A stretch of DNA of 64,000 nucleotides from Alphaproteobacteria bacterium (GCA_017615655.1 JAFZZS010000012.1:1-64000), one strand, 5' to 3'; shown: positions 13,433-23,134, counted from the stretch's first letter. Numbers and translations: made by a program. The notes: a model not told the origin generated them from the letters alone.

Positions 13433-16189
13433 ATGAAGAAAATTCTAATTTTTGGCGCAATTGTCGGCTTGTTGCTAGACGCGCCCGCGATGTCTGCGGT
13501 GCGCGATGGTGTTGCTGTGGGTACACGCGCCAAGGCCACATCACAATCTGGCGAAGTTACCCAAGCGCGAACTTCTACCACAATTTTGCGTTCTAACAAC
13601 ACCGATTCAAACGTGCGTTCCAGTAATTTACGTGGGGTTGCACCACGTACATCAGATACCAGAACAACACGTGCCGGGGCATTAAAAATTGGAAATTTAA
13701 CGACACGTACAACAAACACCCGCCCAGTAATACAGGTCGGACGAACAGCAACAAATGCGACACGCAATGGCTCAAATCGCGGGGCAATCATGGCACGAGT
13801 TGCCGAATCTAACACCGCTAAAACAATGGCAGAAACACGGACTGGTGCAGCATATACACGTTGTAAAGACGCCTATTTTCAATGCATGGATCAATTCTGC
13901 CAATTAAAAAACGATGAATATCGTCGCTGTTCTTGCAGTGACAGAATTCGTAATCTTAGCTCCGTTCGCAATAATATTACCGAAACAAACAATAAACTTA
14001 CCGAATTTGCGGAAAATCTTGACATGGTCGGATTAACCGCCGCCCAGGCAACCGCAATGCATACCGCATCGGACGGGGAGAATGCACTTGCCACGGACAC
14101 TTCTGCATCCAAAGCGTTGTTGAATGCCATCATGAAATCTATTCGGGGGCAAGATTCAACAGTATCTGGGAAATTGTCTGATTTAAACAGTATAAATCTA
14201 TCATTTGATACATCAAATGCGTTTGGCATCACCGATACAGCGCAAATTATCGCATCCTATAATGGAACCGAACTTTATAACGCAGTATATCCATCGTGCC
14301 GTAATGCAGTTACCAGTGATTGTAATGATGCATCACTGCAACGTGCGGTAACAGCATATCTGATGGCAATTGAACAGGACTGTAACACTGTTCAAACCGC
14401 GCTAGAAAATAAACAAAAAGAATTAAAAGGCGCCATCCGCGAGGGTAGTGCAATGCTTGACCTTGCGCGTATAGAGAACCGCAAAAAGCATAATTCAGAT
14501 AACCTTGCCACGTGTATTAACAATATTGAAAACGCGATACTAAGCGAGCAAGTCTGTGGCGCCAATTATCACAAATGTCTTGATAATGGCGAATTTATAG
14601 ACGTATCAACGGGTGCACCAATTTCTGGGGTCGTCAATTTTTACGAATTGGGCAATTTGTTAAAATTTGATGCGGGAAGGGACGCCATGAATCAAAAACT
14701 ATCACAAAATTCAAACAATCAAAAATTCTTGAAAAGTTTCGAAGCAAAAACAAAGCAATTTGCAAAAGATGCACTGGACAAATGTACAGAAATTGCCGAT
14801 ACCGCATGGTCAGAATATTTAGATAGAGCTTTACTTAGCATATATTATGCCCAGCAATCCAAGGTTGAAACAATTAAAAACGGTTGTTTTGACCTTATAT
14901 CCGCATGTTACGAAGATAAAGATGCAGGAATAACTGCCGCAATGGCGAGTCTTATTGATGGCACATCCGAGATATCACTTATGCCAGATAAAATTGTTTT
15001 AACCAAACAAATGTGCAGCGATTATATTAATTCATGCAATAACATGTTCGCCAACGAAGAGGAAAATCAAAATATTATTGCAGATTATATAGCTAAACAG
15101 ACTAATAAAGACACACTTGACGCCTGTCGCGCAATCGTTCAACAATGCTTTAGCAACTTTGGTGGCACAAATTATGAAAACTTTTATTACCCATCCAGTG
15201 GTTTATTTACAACCAACGGCTTTGTAGATGCCGCAGTTTACGATTCAAACACCGGTGATGCAATTCCAAAAACAAAACCAACCGCGTTAGATTGGTTTAC
15301 GCTGTATAAGTATGATGTAAACGGTAATCGTGAACTGGACGAAAATACACATGATCCAATATATGTATCCGAATGTGCAAAACAGGTTGCATCTGTATCC
15401 AGTTGTGCCGATTTGGTTGAACAGGCATTTGGTGGATTAGATTTAGTTGTTGCGCAACAAAGATTAAGTACTACCTATGGTATGTATGAATATTTGGCTC
15501 CGGGCACCGCAATTCCATCGGGTACGCCTGTACCAAATGAATTTGCCTATGCATACGGATGGGCAAAATCAGACGACCTTAGTGCAAGTTCTAATATATG
15601 GGATGCACCAGATTATAAATTTCAAAATAGGCGTCTGCGTCCAACAGGTGTCGCAACAGAAATTTATAATAACATAATTGACACATTGTCCACACAATGC
15701 ATGAATGTCCAAGGAAAATTTATAGAACCACAGTTTATAGATCATAATTTCTATCGGTATCCCGATAAAATCTGCATCGTAAATTGGCAAGATGTAGCTA
15801 TGTTTTATAGTCCTCTGATTTCACAAAACTATGGAACCCTTGGGGGCACTGGTGATGAGTATCTTTGTCCTCGTGATTATATGTTAACCGTAGATACAAC
15901 TGCATGGGGTGCATGCTCTTGTTGGGAAAACGGTGGTCGTCGCAGCAAACACGGACTGTCTAGCAAATGTTCCGCTATTATTCCCGTACAACAAGAGGCC
16001 CAAGATGCGATTTGTGACAACAGTATGCAATTGAATACAACCAATCAGGACCCAACCTTTGATACATGGTGCACATCTCAAATTAAACTGGAAACCAATC
16101 AGGTTTGTCCATTTAATGATCAGTCACCTACGTGCGATATACCAACAGATCCAGTTACAGACGAATCTTTGATACCAACGGGAATTTAA
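13433..16189 (+). CDS. Large secreted Cys-rich protein, paralogue of the 60171 gene product
   Basis: 918 residues from ATG 13433, chosen because it gives a compact signal peptide (MKKILIFGAIVGLLLDAPAMSA) and fits the promoter; an in-frame ATG at 13406 lies inside the promoter. After the signal comes a ~100-residue Arg/Thr/Ser-rich disordered segment, then a Cys motif: YTRCKDAYFQCMDQFCQLKN followed by YRRCSCSDRI. The same motif is in the product at 60171 (SSRCLADYTECMNGYCKREN, YNRCYCSAKL). The rest is helical with more Cys pairs (CGANYHKCL, CSDYINSCNN, CRAIVQQCF), and the end is Cys-rich (GACSCWENGG, CDIPTD). No family recognised; a disulfide-rich envelope protein is inferred. Confidence 0.72.
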   Translation: MKKILIFGAIVGLLLDAPAMSAVRDGVAVGTRAKATSQSGEVTQARTSTTILRSNNTDSNVRSSNLRGVAPRTSDTRTTRAGALKIGNLTTRTTNTRPVIQVGRTATNATRNGSNRGAIMARVAESNTAKTMAETRTGAAYTRCKDAYFQCMDQFCQLKNDEYRRCSCSDRIRNLSSVRNNITETNNKLTEFAENLDMVGLTAAQATAMHTASDGENALATDTSASKALLNAIMKSIRGQDSTVSGKLSDLNSINLSFDTSNAFGITDTAQIIASYNGTELYNAVYPSCRNAVTSDCNDASLQRAVTAYLMAIEQDCNTVQTALENKQKELKGAIREGSAMLDLARIENRKKHNSDNLATCINNIENAILSEQVCGANYHKCLDNGEFIDVSTGAPISGVVNFYELGNLLKFDAGRDAMNQKLSQNSNNQKFLKSFEAKTKQFAKDALDKCTEIADTAWSEYLDRALLSIYYAQQSKVETIKNGCFDLISACYEDKDAGITAAMASLIDGTSEISLMPDKIVLTKQMCSDYINSCNNMFANEEENQNIIADYIAKQTNKDTLDACRAIVQQCFSNFGGTNYENFYYPSSGLFTTNGFVDAAVYDSNTGDAIPKTKPTALDWFTLYKYDVNGNRELDENTHDPIYVSECAKQVASVSSCADLVEQAFGGLDLVVAQQRLSTTYGMYEYLAPGTAIPSGTPVPNEFAYAYGWAKSDDLSASSNIWDAPDYKFQNRRLRPTGVATEIYNNIIDTLSTQCMNVQGKFIEPQFIDHNFYRYPDKICIVNWQDVAMFYSPLISQNYGTLGGTGDEYLCPRDYMLTVDTTAWGACSCWENGGRRSKHGLSSKCSAIIPVQQEAQDAICDNSMQLNTTNQDPTFDTWCTSQIKLETNQVCPFNDQSPTCDIPTDPVTDESLIPTGI

Positions 16190-16211
16190 AATATAAAACA
16201 ATTTGGTAATT

Positions 16212-17363
16212 TTATCGATCACTAATATCTTTTAATATATCATCGGCGATGATTTTACTTGGGGCGCCACTAGACCGCATCCACATATTATCGGCTAATT
16301 TCAAATTATTAATCATCTGTGTACGATTTGATGGCAAAATAATTCTGTCAAATATATTTATAATGTTATCCGCGGTTGCCGCCGGTCCAAGACATTCTGG
16401 ATAAACCCCACGATTTAATAAAATATTCACCAATGACACCCATTTAACCCGAATTGCATGCTTTAGCAACCACGTAGTTATCGCATTCATTTTATATGTT
16501 ACAATTGCCGGTACATGCAGCATTGCCAGCTCTGCAGATACTGTGCCGCTTGCCACAATTGCAACATATGTATGTTGATATAAATCATATCTTTTGTGTG
16601 CTGGGACCAATTCTGGTTGAACAGACCAATTTTTAATTTCATTCTTAACGTATTCCGCCGTCGTTTCAACAATTGGAATAGCAAACCTGTACCCAATATA
16701 CCCACACGAACTTATCGTTTCAACCACACTTTGAAACATAGGCATCAAACGTTTTACTTCGTTCATGCGACTGCCTGGAACAATGGTTATCACCTTATCC
16801 GAACTTGTTGAATCGACTTTCAAATTTTCTGAAACTGTTTCAGCAATCGGATGTCCTACCGCAATTGTATTCAGTCCGTATTTAGTAAAATAGGGGACCT
16901 CGAAATCAAAAAATGCATATAATTTATCAAACGTCTTGGCGTATTTTTTTGCACGTCCTGGACGCCATGCCCAAACCTGTGGCGCAACGACATGATAAAA
17001 GCGTAAACCATTGGAAATAAGTTTGCGCCCCTCGCTATCTTTGCGCAGTTTTGATATCACAGAACGCGCAAATCCAGGTGAATCTATGGTTAAAATTAAA
17101 TCAGGTTTTATATCAAGAATAGCACGAACCGTATCATTTATACGTCGCGAAAGTGTACGAGCATGCGCCAAAACCTCTATGACACCCATTACTGACAAAT
17201 CGGACATGGGAAAAATAGACTTTAATCCGCACGCGGTCATCTCAGATCCGCCAATTCCAGTGAAATTGGCTGTCGTTTTCATTTGACGCATGATACGCGC
17301 ACCAAGCGCATCACCAGAAACCTCACCAGCAATGATAAAGATATTAATTTTTTTATTCCGCAT
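16212..17363 (-). CDS. lpxB: Lipid-A-disaccharide synthase
   Basis: LpxB joins UDP-diacylglucosamine to lipid X to make the lipid A disaccharide at the inner membrane. The 383-residue product has the GT19 signatures: IFIIAGEVSGDALGARIM near the start, FTGIGGSEMTACGLKSIFPMSDLSVMGV, VVAPQVWAWRPGRAKKYAKTFD, and YVAIVASGTVSAELAMLHVPAIVTYK. ATG 17363 lies inside the end of lpxA (11-base overlap), showing operon structure. A GTG-type start further upstream is less likely. The usual lpxD-fabZ neighbours are not beside it. Confidence 0.95.
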   Translation of the reverse strand: MRNKKINIFIIAGEVSGDALGARIMRQMKTTANFTGIGGSEMTACGLKSIFPMSDLSVMGVIEVLAHARTLSRRINDTVRAILDIKPDLILTIDSPGFARSVISKLRKDSEGRKLISNGLRFYHVVAPQVWAWRPGRAKKYAKTFDKLYAFFDFEVPYFTKYGLNTIAVGHPIAETVSENLKVDSTSSDKVITIVPGSRMNEVKRLMPMFQSVVETISSCGYIGYRFAIPIVETTAEYVKNEIKNWSVQPELVPAHKRYDLYQHTYVAIVASGTVSAELAMLHVPAIVTYKMNAITTWLLKHAIRVKWVSLVNILLNRGVYPECLGPAATADNIINIFDRIILPSNRTQMINNLKLADNMWMRSSGAPSKIIADDILKDISDR

Positions 17364-18153
17364 TGTCTGATGTTCCAATACCACGCTTTGAACGATTCTC
17401 TATAAAATCTATGGCATCCATTGCATATTTATTTTTCTTAACTTCCTTGCGGACACGGGCAAGTCGTTCAGCAACGGTGCCATTTTTATCATTAAATACC
17501 ATAGAATATACCGAATGTATTGCGTGCATATCTTCATTAGTAAAACCATGGCGCATCAATCCAACACGATTTATTGTCCTGTATACCGCACGCGCACCAT
17601 CATATATAGCATATGGCAAAATGTCATTTGATACCCCGGACATACCACCCACAAATGCATTACGTCCAATACGTGCAAACTGTAATACCATTACACCGCC
17701 AGATAAAATTGCAAAATCCTCGATCTCAACATGTCCGGCAACTTGTACCAGGTTAGACATAACCACACTGTTTCCTATCTTGCAATCATGTCCAACATGT
17801 GCGTTCACCATAATCTGACAATCATCCCCTATGACCGTACCGTCTGATGCGGGCGTTCCGGAATGTATCGTTACATATTCACGAATACGACAACGCTTGC
17901 CAATACGCAATCCCGTCATAGTAGATTCATCTTGCCATTTTAAATCCTGACTCATCACACCAAGGACAGCAAAGGGATAAACAATAGAATCATCTCCAAT
18001 GGATGTTTTACCGTCAATAACGACACTAGAAACCAATTCAACACGATCACCAAGAACCACATTTGGTCCTACGATACAAAAAGGTCCAATTTTACAGTCA
18101 GCCCCTAGAACAGCGCCTTCGTGAACAATAGCCGTTGGATGTATAATCGTCAT
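17353..18153 (-). CDS. lpxA: UDP-N-acetylglucosamine O-acyltransferase
   Basis: LpxA transfers a 3-hydroxyacyl chain from ACP to UDP-GlcNAc, the first step of lipid A synthesis, in the cytoplasm. The 266-residue product shows the left-handed beta-helix hexapeptide repeats (IHPTAIVHEGAVLGADCKIGP) and the family's NAHVGHDCKIGNSVVMSN, with the catalytic His in GHD. A helical C-terminal part follows. ATG 18153 is preferred over a GTG three codons upstream because AGGTGA lies 5 bases before it. It is first gene of the lpxA-lpxB operon. Confidence 0.95.
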   Translation of the reverse strand: MTIIHPTAIVHEGAVLGADCKIGPFCIVGPNVVLGDRVELVSSVVIDGKTSIGDDSIVYPFAVLGVMSQDLKWQDESTMTGLRIGKRCRIREYVTIHSGTPASDGTVIGDDCQIMVNAHVGHDCKIGNSVVMSNLVQVAGHVEIEDFAILSGGVMVLQFARIGRNAFVGGMSGVSNDILPYAIYDGARAVYRTINRVGLMRHGFTNEDMHAIHSVYSMVFNDKNGTVAERLARVRKEVKKNKYAMDAIDFIENRSKRGIGTSDNAE

Positions 18154-18178
18154 AAAAGTCACCTATGTTATGCAGTTA

Positions 18179-18195
18179 ATTCTGTGATACAGAAT
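18179..18195. promoter_or_regulatory. Palindrome upstream of lpxA
   Basis: Perfect inverted repeat ATTCTGT GAT ACAGAAT in the 84-base gap between lpxA and the membrane-protein gene. It would lie in the lpxA leader and may be an operator or RNA hairpin. A related GTGATACAG occurs in the hisS leader near 33864-33872. Confidence 0.3.
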
Positions 18196-18237
18196 ACACC
18201 ATTGAAAACATTATTTACATACAATAAATATAACGAA

Positions 18238-19254
18238 TTATAACAAGAAACCTACACCTTGTCGATTATGATTACCATTAATTGCAATCCATGTAATTCC
18301 AATTGCAGTTATTGTCGGAACACTTATTAATACACCAAACAAAATAATCGCCCAAGCCAATGCGCGCTCTGATAGTTCCTGTGGCAAGTTTTCCGCATGC
18401 CACACAGACAAACCAAATAAAATAAATGCCATAAATGCCGCAGCAATAAATATAGGCACCGCCTCGGTCAAAGCAAATAATACCATACACAATACTGTTG
18501 TAAATCGCATTAACCACTTCAATTTGATGTATGCGCTATCATGAATACGTTTACGTGGTGGAACTATACTAAGCGCAAATGCCGCAGATATAACAATACC
18601 TGTTCCCAAAATCCACAACAAATGCATCGGCGTTAAATTTCCCAGTTGCCCAAATCGCCACAATTCAGGCTGCATTAAAATCGCAATTGTTGTCACAAAC
18701 ATAATACCCAATACACATGGCGCCGCACGCATCTGGTATCTTGTATAGCGCCCAAACAAAAGTCCAAGAACAACTGCACAAATTTGTAACACAGGCCCCC
18801 ACCATTTCAACATTCCACTTAATCCGACCGGAATCAAACAAATTGCCAACACAACTATGTTTATTATCCATCTGCGCCGTCTTGAAACAGATTGACGTCC
18901 ATACCATATCGGTAATTTCATCGCCCTGGTATTCATTCCAACAAACATACACGATACAAATAAAATAGCCGCCGTAACCCATGGCAACAATGAAACACCA
19001 TCTCGCAAAACCGCATAATTTCCACCCATCAAAACCACCCACAAGGCAGTAAGTACTATTACCCAAAAACATATGCGCCCAGGTGTGATATACGGTTTTA
19101 TCCCGATTTTATCAGAAAAACGATGTACAAACATATAGATAGCAGCAAAAAGTGGCAAACACAAAACCGCATTCCATACAAAAGACGGTGCCACAACGGC
19201 GAAATTATTAAATGCGCTAACGGCACTTGCCACAACTAATGTTTCATCAAACAT
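18238..19254 (-). CDS. Polytopic inner-membrane protein, function unknown
   Basis: 338 residues made almost entirely of hydrophobic helices, about nine to ten (for example ICFWVIVLTALWVVLMGG, WIINIVVLAICLIPVGLSG, LMRFTTVLCMVLFALTEA, LAWAIILFGVLISVPTITAIG). Basic loops (SVSRRRRW, PPRKRIHD) fit cytoplasmic sides. No transporter signature was recognised. It starts 38 bases from the divergent methyltransferase gene and is not obviously part of the lpxAB operon. Confidence 0.7.
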   Translation of the reverse strand: MFDETLVVASAVSAFNNFAVVAPSFVWNAVLCLPLFAAIYMFVHRFSDKIGIKPYITPGRICFWVIVLTALWVVLMGGNYAVLRDGVSLLPWVTAAILFVSCMFVGMNTRAMKLPIWYGRQSVSRRRRWIINIVVLAICLIPVGLSGMLKWWGPVLQICAVVLGLLFGRYTRYQMRAAPCVLGIMFVTTIAILMQPELWRFGQLGNLTPMHLLWILGTGIVISAAFALSIVPPRKRIHDSAYIKLKWLMRFTTVLCMVLFALTEAVPIFIAAAFMAFILFGLSVWHAENLPQELSERALAWAIILFGVLISVPTITAIGITWIAINGNHNRQGVGFLL

Positions 19255-19258
19255 AAAC

Positions 19259-19286
19259 TTGCCTTTTGTTTTTAATGAATTATTAT
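19259..19286 (+). promoter_or_regulatory. Promoter predicting a leaderless mRNA
   Basis: TTGCCT (19259-19264) and TATTAT (19281-19286), spacer 16; the -10 ends 6 bases before the ATG at 19293. Confidence 0.45.
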
Positions 19287-19292
19287 ATAGGT

Positions 19293-19991
19293 ATGAGCGA
19301 AAAACAAGAAGTTTTTACAATTATGGGTGGACACGTAAAAATTCTGCGTGGGCCATATAATCCAACATCGGATGCTGTGTGGGTCGCTGCATTTGCTGAT
19401 GGACATCCAAAAACCGTTCTTGACGTGGGTACTGGTACGGGGGCTGTGGCACTGTGCCTTATGGCGCGCATACCAGATATTCAAATGACAGCTATTGATA
19501 TTTCACAACAAATGCTTGACGCTGCAAAAGAAAATTTCACACTAAACAACCAAAATGCTGAATTTATAAATGCAGATATTATGACATGGCGAACAGATAA
19601 AACATTTGATTTGGTTATAACAAACCCACCTTATTTCAAAGGAACCCCCGCAAGTCATAATGCGCACCATAATGCTGATTTGGTAAAATGGGTACGTCAA
19701 TGTATCGCACGCGTAAAACCTGGTGGCGCTTTTACAACTATTGTTAATATGGCCGAAACCGCAACAATTGTTTCAGAAATGACTCAACACCACTGCGGCG
19801 ACATTCAAATTTTACCATTATTTAGCACACGCAGTTGGAACTCTGCTGAAAGGGTCTTAATTTCTGGACGCTTGGGGCGTGCACCACATTGCAACCTGTT
19901 TTCCGGACTGCCCATGAATTGTGACGAAATACTTCGTAATGGGATGTCTGTCAAAGACGTATGGGCCATGCTTTCATCAAAAAAACGATAA
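19293..19991 (+). CDS. tRNA1(Val) adenine-N6-methyltransferase-like protein
   Basis: 232 residues of the class I SAM-dependent methyltransferase fold. Motif I is VLDVGTGTGAVALCL, the acidic motif II is MTAIDIS, and the N6-adenine signature NPPYF follows (ITNPPYFKG). The order and size match the TrmN6/YfiC group that methylates A37 of tRNA1(Val), including the start GGHVKILRGPYNPTSDAVWVAA. The promoter position favours ATG 19293 over an in-frame ATG at 19275. The substrate is inferred from the family. Confidence 0.8.
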   Translation: MSEKQEVFTIMGGHVKILRGPYNPTSDAVWVAAFADGHPKTVLDVGTGTGAVALCLMARIPDIQMTAIDISQQMLDAAKENFTLNNQNAEFINADIMTWRTDKTFDLVITNPPYFKGTPASHNAHHNADLVKWVRQCIARVKPGGAFTTIVNMAETATIVSEMTQHHCGDIQILPLFSTRSWNSAERVLISGRLGRAPHCNLFSGLPMNCDEILRNGMSVKDVWAMLSSKKR

Positions 19992-20015
19992 GAAACAAGG
20001 AAATAAGAGTGTTTC

Positions 20016-20044
20016 TTGACTAATCAATATTATTCTACTATGCT
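20016..20044 (+). promoter_or_regulatory. Promoter of the M23 peptidase operon, near-leaderless
   Basis: TTGACT (20016-20021) and TATGCT (20039-20044), spacer 17; 9 bases to the ATG at 20054, without Shine-Dalgarno. Confidence 0.5.
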
Positions 20045-20053
20045 GTTGACGTT

Positions 20054-21331
20054 ATGATAAACTTTATAACAAGATATTTTTCATCACTATGGGCGCTTAT
20101 TACATCGCCATTTCGTGCTATATGGCGTTTGATTGTACGTATATTTCCGCCGCGCGAATTTACAGTTATGGATACCCCTCGGGGAAACGTTTATACTTTT
20201 AATCAGAGTAGTTTTTGGCGTTTTACTAAATTCTGCGCTAAATTTGGACTTGCTATTTGGGCGGCATGGTCCACGTATGTATTTGTATACCACCGTCCAA
20301 TGCTGCAAAATCGTACTATGCAATTAGAACAAATGCGCGAAAAATACGCTGTTCATATGATAGACTTAAAAAATTATCTTGGCAAATATAACGAACTAAC
20401 CAAAAACATAAATGTTATAGATGATAAACTTCTGAAAGATACAAAATTGACCGATGCCCAAAAAGAAGAACTGATTAGCGAACGCCTTAAAACATGGGGT
20501 GAACTAGATTTCCTTAAAACCCGCATAACAGAAATGTTTACAGACGAAGATTATGCCCCCGAATACACTAAAGTATCAGATTTAGCAATTGAATATGAAT
20601 TGACACGTGCAGAAAATGTCGAAATAAAAAAACGCGATATAGAAATTTTGGAAACCGTCAGCAAGATTATCGACGCCGATAATAAAATTATAAATACGGT
20701 ATCCAAACTTGCATCAGATAAAACCAGTGAATTACGCGACGAATTAAAACGTATAAATGGAACGTTGGCAACCCTTGGATTGAATGAAACCGCCCTGGTA
20801 TCCAGTGCAAACAAATATTCAAATCAATTGGTTGGGGCGGTATTTAATCCACTGGAAATAGATAAAGAATTAGATGAAAAATATCAGAAATTGGCAAACG
20901 ATATTACTCTTTGGAATGGGTTAAATAAATTGAAAAAGGTGTTGCCACTTGGGGCCCCTGTCAAAGATGTACGCATAACATCAAAATATGGCGCCCGCAA
21001 AGATCCTTTTACTGGTGAACAGAAACAGCATCGTGGTATAGATTTTTCTGGTAAAATTGGCACAGAATTGATGGCTGTTGCCCCAGGACGCGTAATATCT
21101 GCAGGTGAACGCGTTGGATACGGAACAACCGTAGAGATTGATCATGGACTTGGGTTTACGACACTGTACGCCCACTTATCAAAAATAACTGTATCACGTG
21201 GTGATTGGGTGCGTCCGGGAACAGTGGTCGGGCTTGGTGGGTCTTCGGGTCGATCAACGGGTCCACATTTACACTATGAAATAAGATATAAAGGGAACCC
21301 ATTTGATCCAGAAAGATTCGTCAAGGAATAA
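20054..21331 (+). CDS. Membrane-anchored M23 (LytM-type) peptidoglycan endopeptidase
   Basis: 425 residues. A membrane helix at ~70-85 (FGLAIWAAWSTYVFVY) follows a basic cytoplasmic start. Residues ~95-290 are charged and likely coiled coil. The C-terminal ~130 residues form the zinc peptidase domain: HRGIDF supplies His and Asp, and HLHYE supplies the catalytic and third zinc His; GARKDPFTG and TTLYAHLSK are typical. All catalytic residues seem present, so it is probably an active murein hydrolase. The next gene encodes a bactofilin 12 bases away, a pairing known from other bacteria where it shapes the cell. Confidence 0.9.
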   Translation: MINFITRYFSSLWALITSPFRAIWRLIVRIFPPREFTVMDTPRGNVYTFNQSSFWRFTKFCAKFGLAIWAAWSTYVFVYHRPMLQNRTMQLEQMREKYAVHMIDLKNYLGKYNELTKNINVIDDKLLKDTKLTDAQKEELISERLKTWGELDFLKTRITEMFTDEDYAPEYTKVSDLAIEYELTRAENVEIKKRDIEILETVSKIIDADNKIINTVSKLASDKTSELRDELKRINGTLATLGLNETALVSSANKYSNQLVGAVFNPLEIDKELDEKYQKLANDITLWNGLNKLKKVLPLGAPVKDVRITSKYGARKDPFTGEQKQHRGIDFSGKIGTELMAVAPGRVISAGERVGYGTTVEIDHGLGFTTLYAHLSKITVSRGDWVRPGTVVGLGGSSGRSTGPHLHYEIRYKGNPFDPERFVKE

Positions 21332-21343
21332 AAGGAAAGGAAA

Positions 21344-21697
21344 ATGTTGGCTTTTACAAACGCAGATGAAAAAACATCACCAACCATCATTGGCGCGGGA
21401 TGCAAATTGGTGGGAAATATCAAGACAGACCACAGTGTTCAAATACATGGACATGTTGTAGGTGATATAGATGCGGAAACGGTTGTAATTGGCCGTGGGG
21501 GTATTGTCGAAGGCAAAATTACAACAGCAAACCTATTTTTACATGGCACCTTGGATGGACCGGCGGTCGTTGATATTGCCAATGTATTTAGTCATGCTAA
21601 AATGTCGGGGACACTATCATACAAGACACTAAACATAACATCAAACACTGGGCTGGAATGCAAACTGGCCAAACGCAAGGAAGGTGCCAATGAATAA
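21344..21697 (+). CDS. Bactofilin
   Basis: Bactofilins polymerise into cytoskeletal filaments beneath the membrane and position cell-wall enzymes. The 117-residue product has the beta-helical repeats of the family: IGAGCKLVGNIKTDHSVQIHG, GHVVGDIDAETVVIGRGGIVEGKI, and the Gly/hydrophobic periodicity continues through GTLDGPAVVDIANVFSHAKMSG. AAGGAAAGGA precedes its ATG. It sits between the M23 peptidase, its likely partner, and rpiB, whose start overlaps its end by 8 bases. Confidence 0.93.
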   Translation: MLAFTNADEKTSPTIIGAGCKLVGNIKTDHSVQIHGHVVGDIDAETVVIGRGGIVEGKITTANLFLHGTLDGPAVVDIANVFSHAKMSGTLSYKTLNITSNTGLECKLAKRKEGANE

Positions 21698-22136
21698 AAA
21701 TATATCAAAAGTATTTATTGCCGCAGATCACCGTGGGGTAGGGCTGAAACTTTATTTAATCGAAATGCTAAGTGCACTAGGATATAATATGGTGAACTTG
21801 GGTACTGACGATTTGAACACACCTGTCGATTTTCCTGATGTTGCCAAGACGCTTGCGGATGCTATGCTGGGCGAACCGGACACACGGGGTATTTTGGTAT
21901 GTGGTACAGGTGCAGGTGTGCAAATTGCTGCAAATCGTTACCGGCATATTCGGGCTTCACGCTGTGACAGACCAGACCAGGCACGTGATGACAGATTCCA
22001 TGACGATATAAATGTTCTAACATTCGGTGCCGATGATATTGACATCGAAATGGCGTTCCTTTGCGCGCAGGCGTTTTTAGAAAGCCCATTTGATGATTGC
22101 GAGAAACGCCGCCGCAGAATAGACAAGATTTCATAA
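21690..22136 (+). CDS. rpiB: Ribose-5-phosphate isomerase B
   Basis: RpiB interconverts ribose 5-phosphate and ribulose 5-phosphate in the pentose phosphate pathway. The 148-residue product shows VFIAADHRGVGLK at the start, the NLGTDD and VDFPDVAK segments, the catalytic Cys in VCGTGAGVQIAANR, and DDINVLTFGADDI. The HND of typical RpiB is here HDD. ATG 21690 overlaps the bactofilin end and has AAGGAAGG upstream. Co-transcription with the M23-bactofilin pair is evident but metabolically unexplained. Confidence 0.9.
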   Translation: MNKNISKVFIAADHRGVGLKLYLIEMLSALGYNMVNLGTDDLNTPVDFPDVAKTLADAMLGEPDTRGILVCGTGAGVQIAANRYRHIRASRCDRPDQARDDRFHDDINVLTFGADDIDIEMAFLCAQAFLESPFDDCEKRRRRIDKIS

Positions 22137-22155
22137 TCTTGATTCAGTAAATTCG

Positions 22156-23112
22156 ATGGAATACGCTATTTATAAAAAATCTTTGTCAAGAGAAGACCCA
22201 GCTTATTGGGTACAGTGCAGGAAACAAAAAATCTGTGATCTTACGGGGCCGACAAGCATTGCCCAATACCAGCTTTTTAATGGCATGATGACAAAAAAAG
22301 AATGCACGCCTGAATTTATGCTTTGGATAATAAAACACATTGATCCATTAGTTTGTCTGGAAACCTTTCTGACCATAGTCCCAGAAGATGAAATCCCAGA
22401 AGAAGTAAAAATTGCCGCAGCACGCAAAAGTCAATGGGGCGAAGTTTTATATAAATTGCACCATCCTTCTGATGCGGTTATAAACGCGGCGCTTGAAACT
22501 GCGGGCGAATATATTGTGTATGTAAAGAACCCAACAGAACAACAATGGATTTTGGCACTGCAACATTCAAGAGAGCATCCAAAACTTATCACAAAATGCC
22601 CCAAACCAACACTTCAAATGCAGAAAATTCATGTCGCAAGATATCTTGATGGTATCGACTACATAGAAAACCCATGCGAAGCGGTAAAAATTGCCGCCGC
22701 CGAAGGTAATGGTATCCAAGTTCTGTCAAGTATAAAACATCCAAGCGAGCAGGTCATATTGACCGCAATTGCGCACACATTGATGCCAGAGATAAGAGAT
22801 TTCTTGCATTATATTCCGCATCCAAACCATAAAATGTATTGTGCAATGCGACATCAAGTTAAGATAGATCAAAAGATTAGGGCACAAATAAAATCGGAAA
22901 AGGAACCACAACCCCCAGAACCAACCGAACTCGACTATGGAATGTTGATAAAAAAATGTGCAGAAATTGACCCTTTGCGGACCGCACAAGCAACCAAACC
23001 GGACGCACCAATACAAGAAAAAAAGGCGATATTATCCCAACTTTACGATGAATTGCGCACAAACGCATTAAACGATTTGTTGGGTTATAAGAATTTAGCA
23101 AATGCAATGTAA
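22156..23112 (+). CDS. Helical-repeat protein, function unknown
   Basis: 318 residues, no signal peptide, so cytoplasmic. Residues ~60-250 contain imperfect ~30-residue repeats built around (H/N)P-(S/T/C)-(D/E)-x-V-x-x-A-A (HPSDAVINAALE, NPTEQQWILALQ, NPCEAVKIAAAE, HPSEQVILTAIA), reminiscent of HEAT-like or DUF4116-like arrays. A Pro-rich linker and a charged helical tail follow. It starts 19 bases after rpiB and may be its operon partner. A protein-binding scaffold is a reasonable guess only. Confidence 0.65.
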   Translation: MEYAIYKKSLSREDPAYWVQCRKQKICDLTGPTSIAQYQLFNGMMTKKECTPEFMLWIIKHIDPLVCLETFLTIVPEDEIPEEVKIAAARKSQWGEVLYKLHHPSDAVINAALETAGEYIVYVKNPTEQQWILALQHSREHPKLITKCPKPTLQMQKIHVARYLDGIDYIENPCEAVKIAAAEGNGIQVLSSIKHPSEQVILTAIAHTLMPEIRDFLHYIPHPNHKMYCAMRHQVKIDQKIRAQIKSEKEPQPPEPTELDYGMLIKKCAEIDPLRTAQATKPDAPIQEKKAILSQLYDELRTNALNDLLGYKNLANAM

Positions 23113-23134
23113 AAAAACCGCCCAAATGGGCGGT
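23111..23134 (-). terminator. leuS terminator
   Basis: Stem ACCGCCC AAAT GGGCGGT; on the minus strand it is followed by seven T, placed 25 bases past the leuS stop. Confidence 0.8.
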
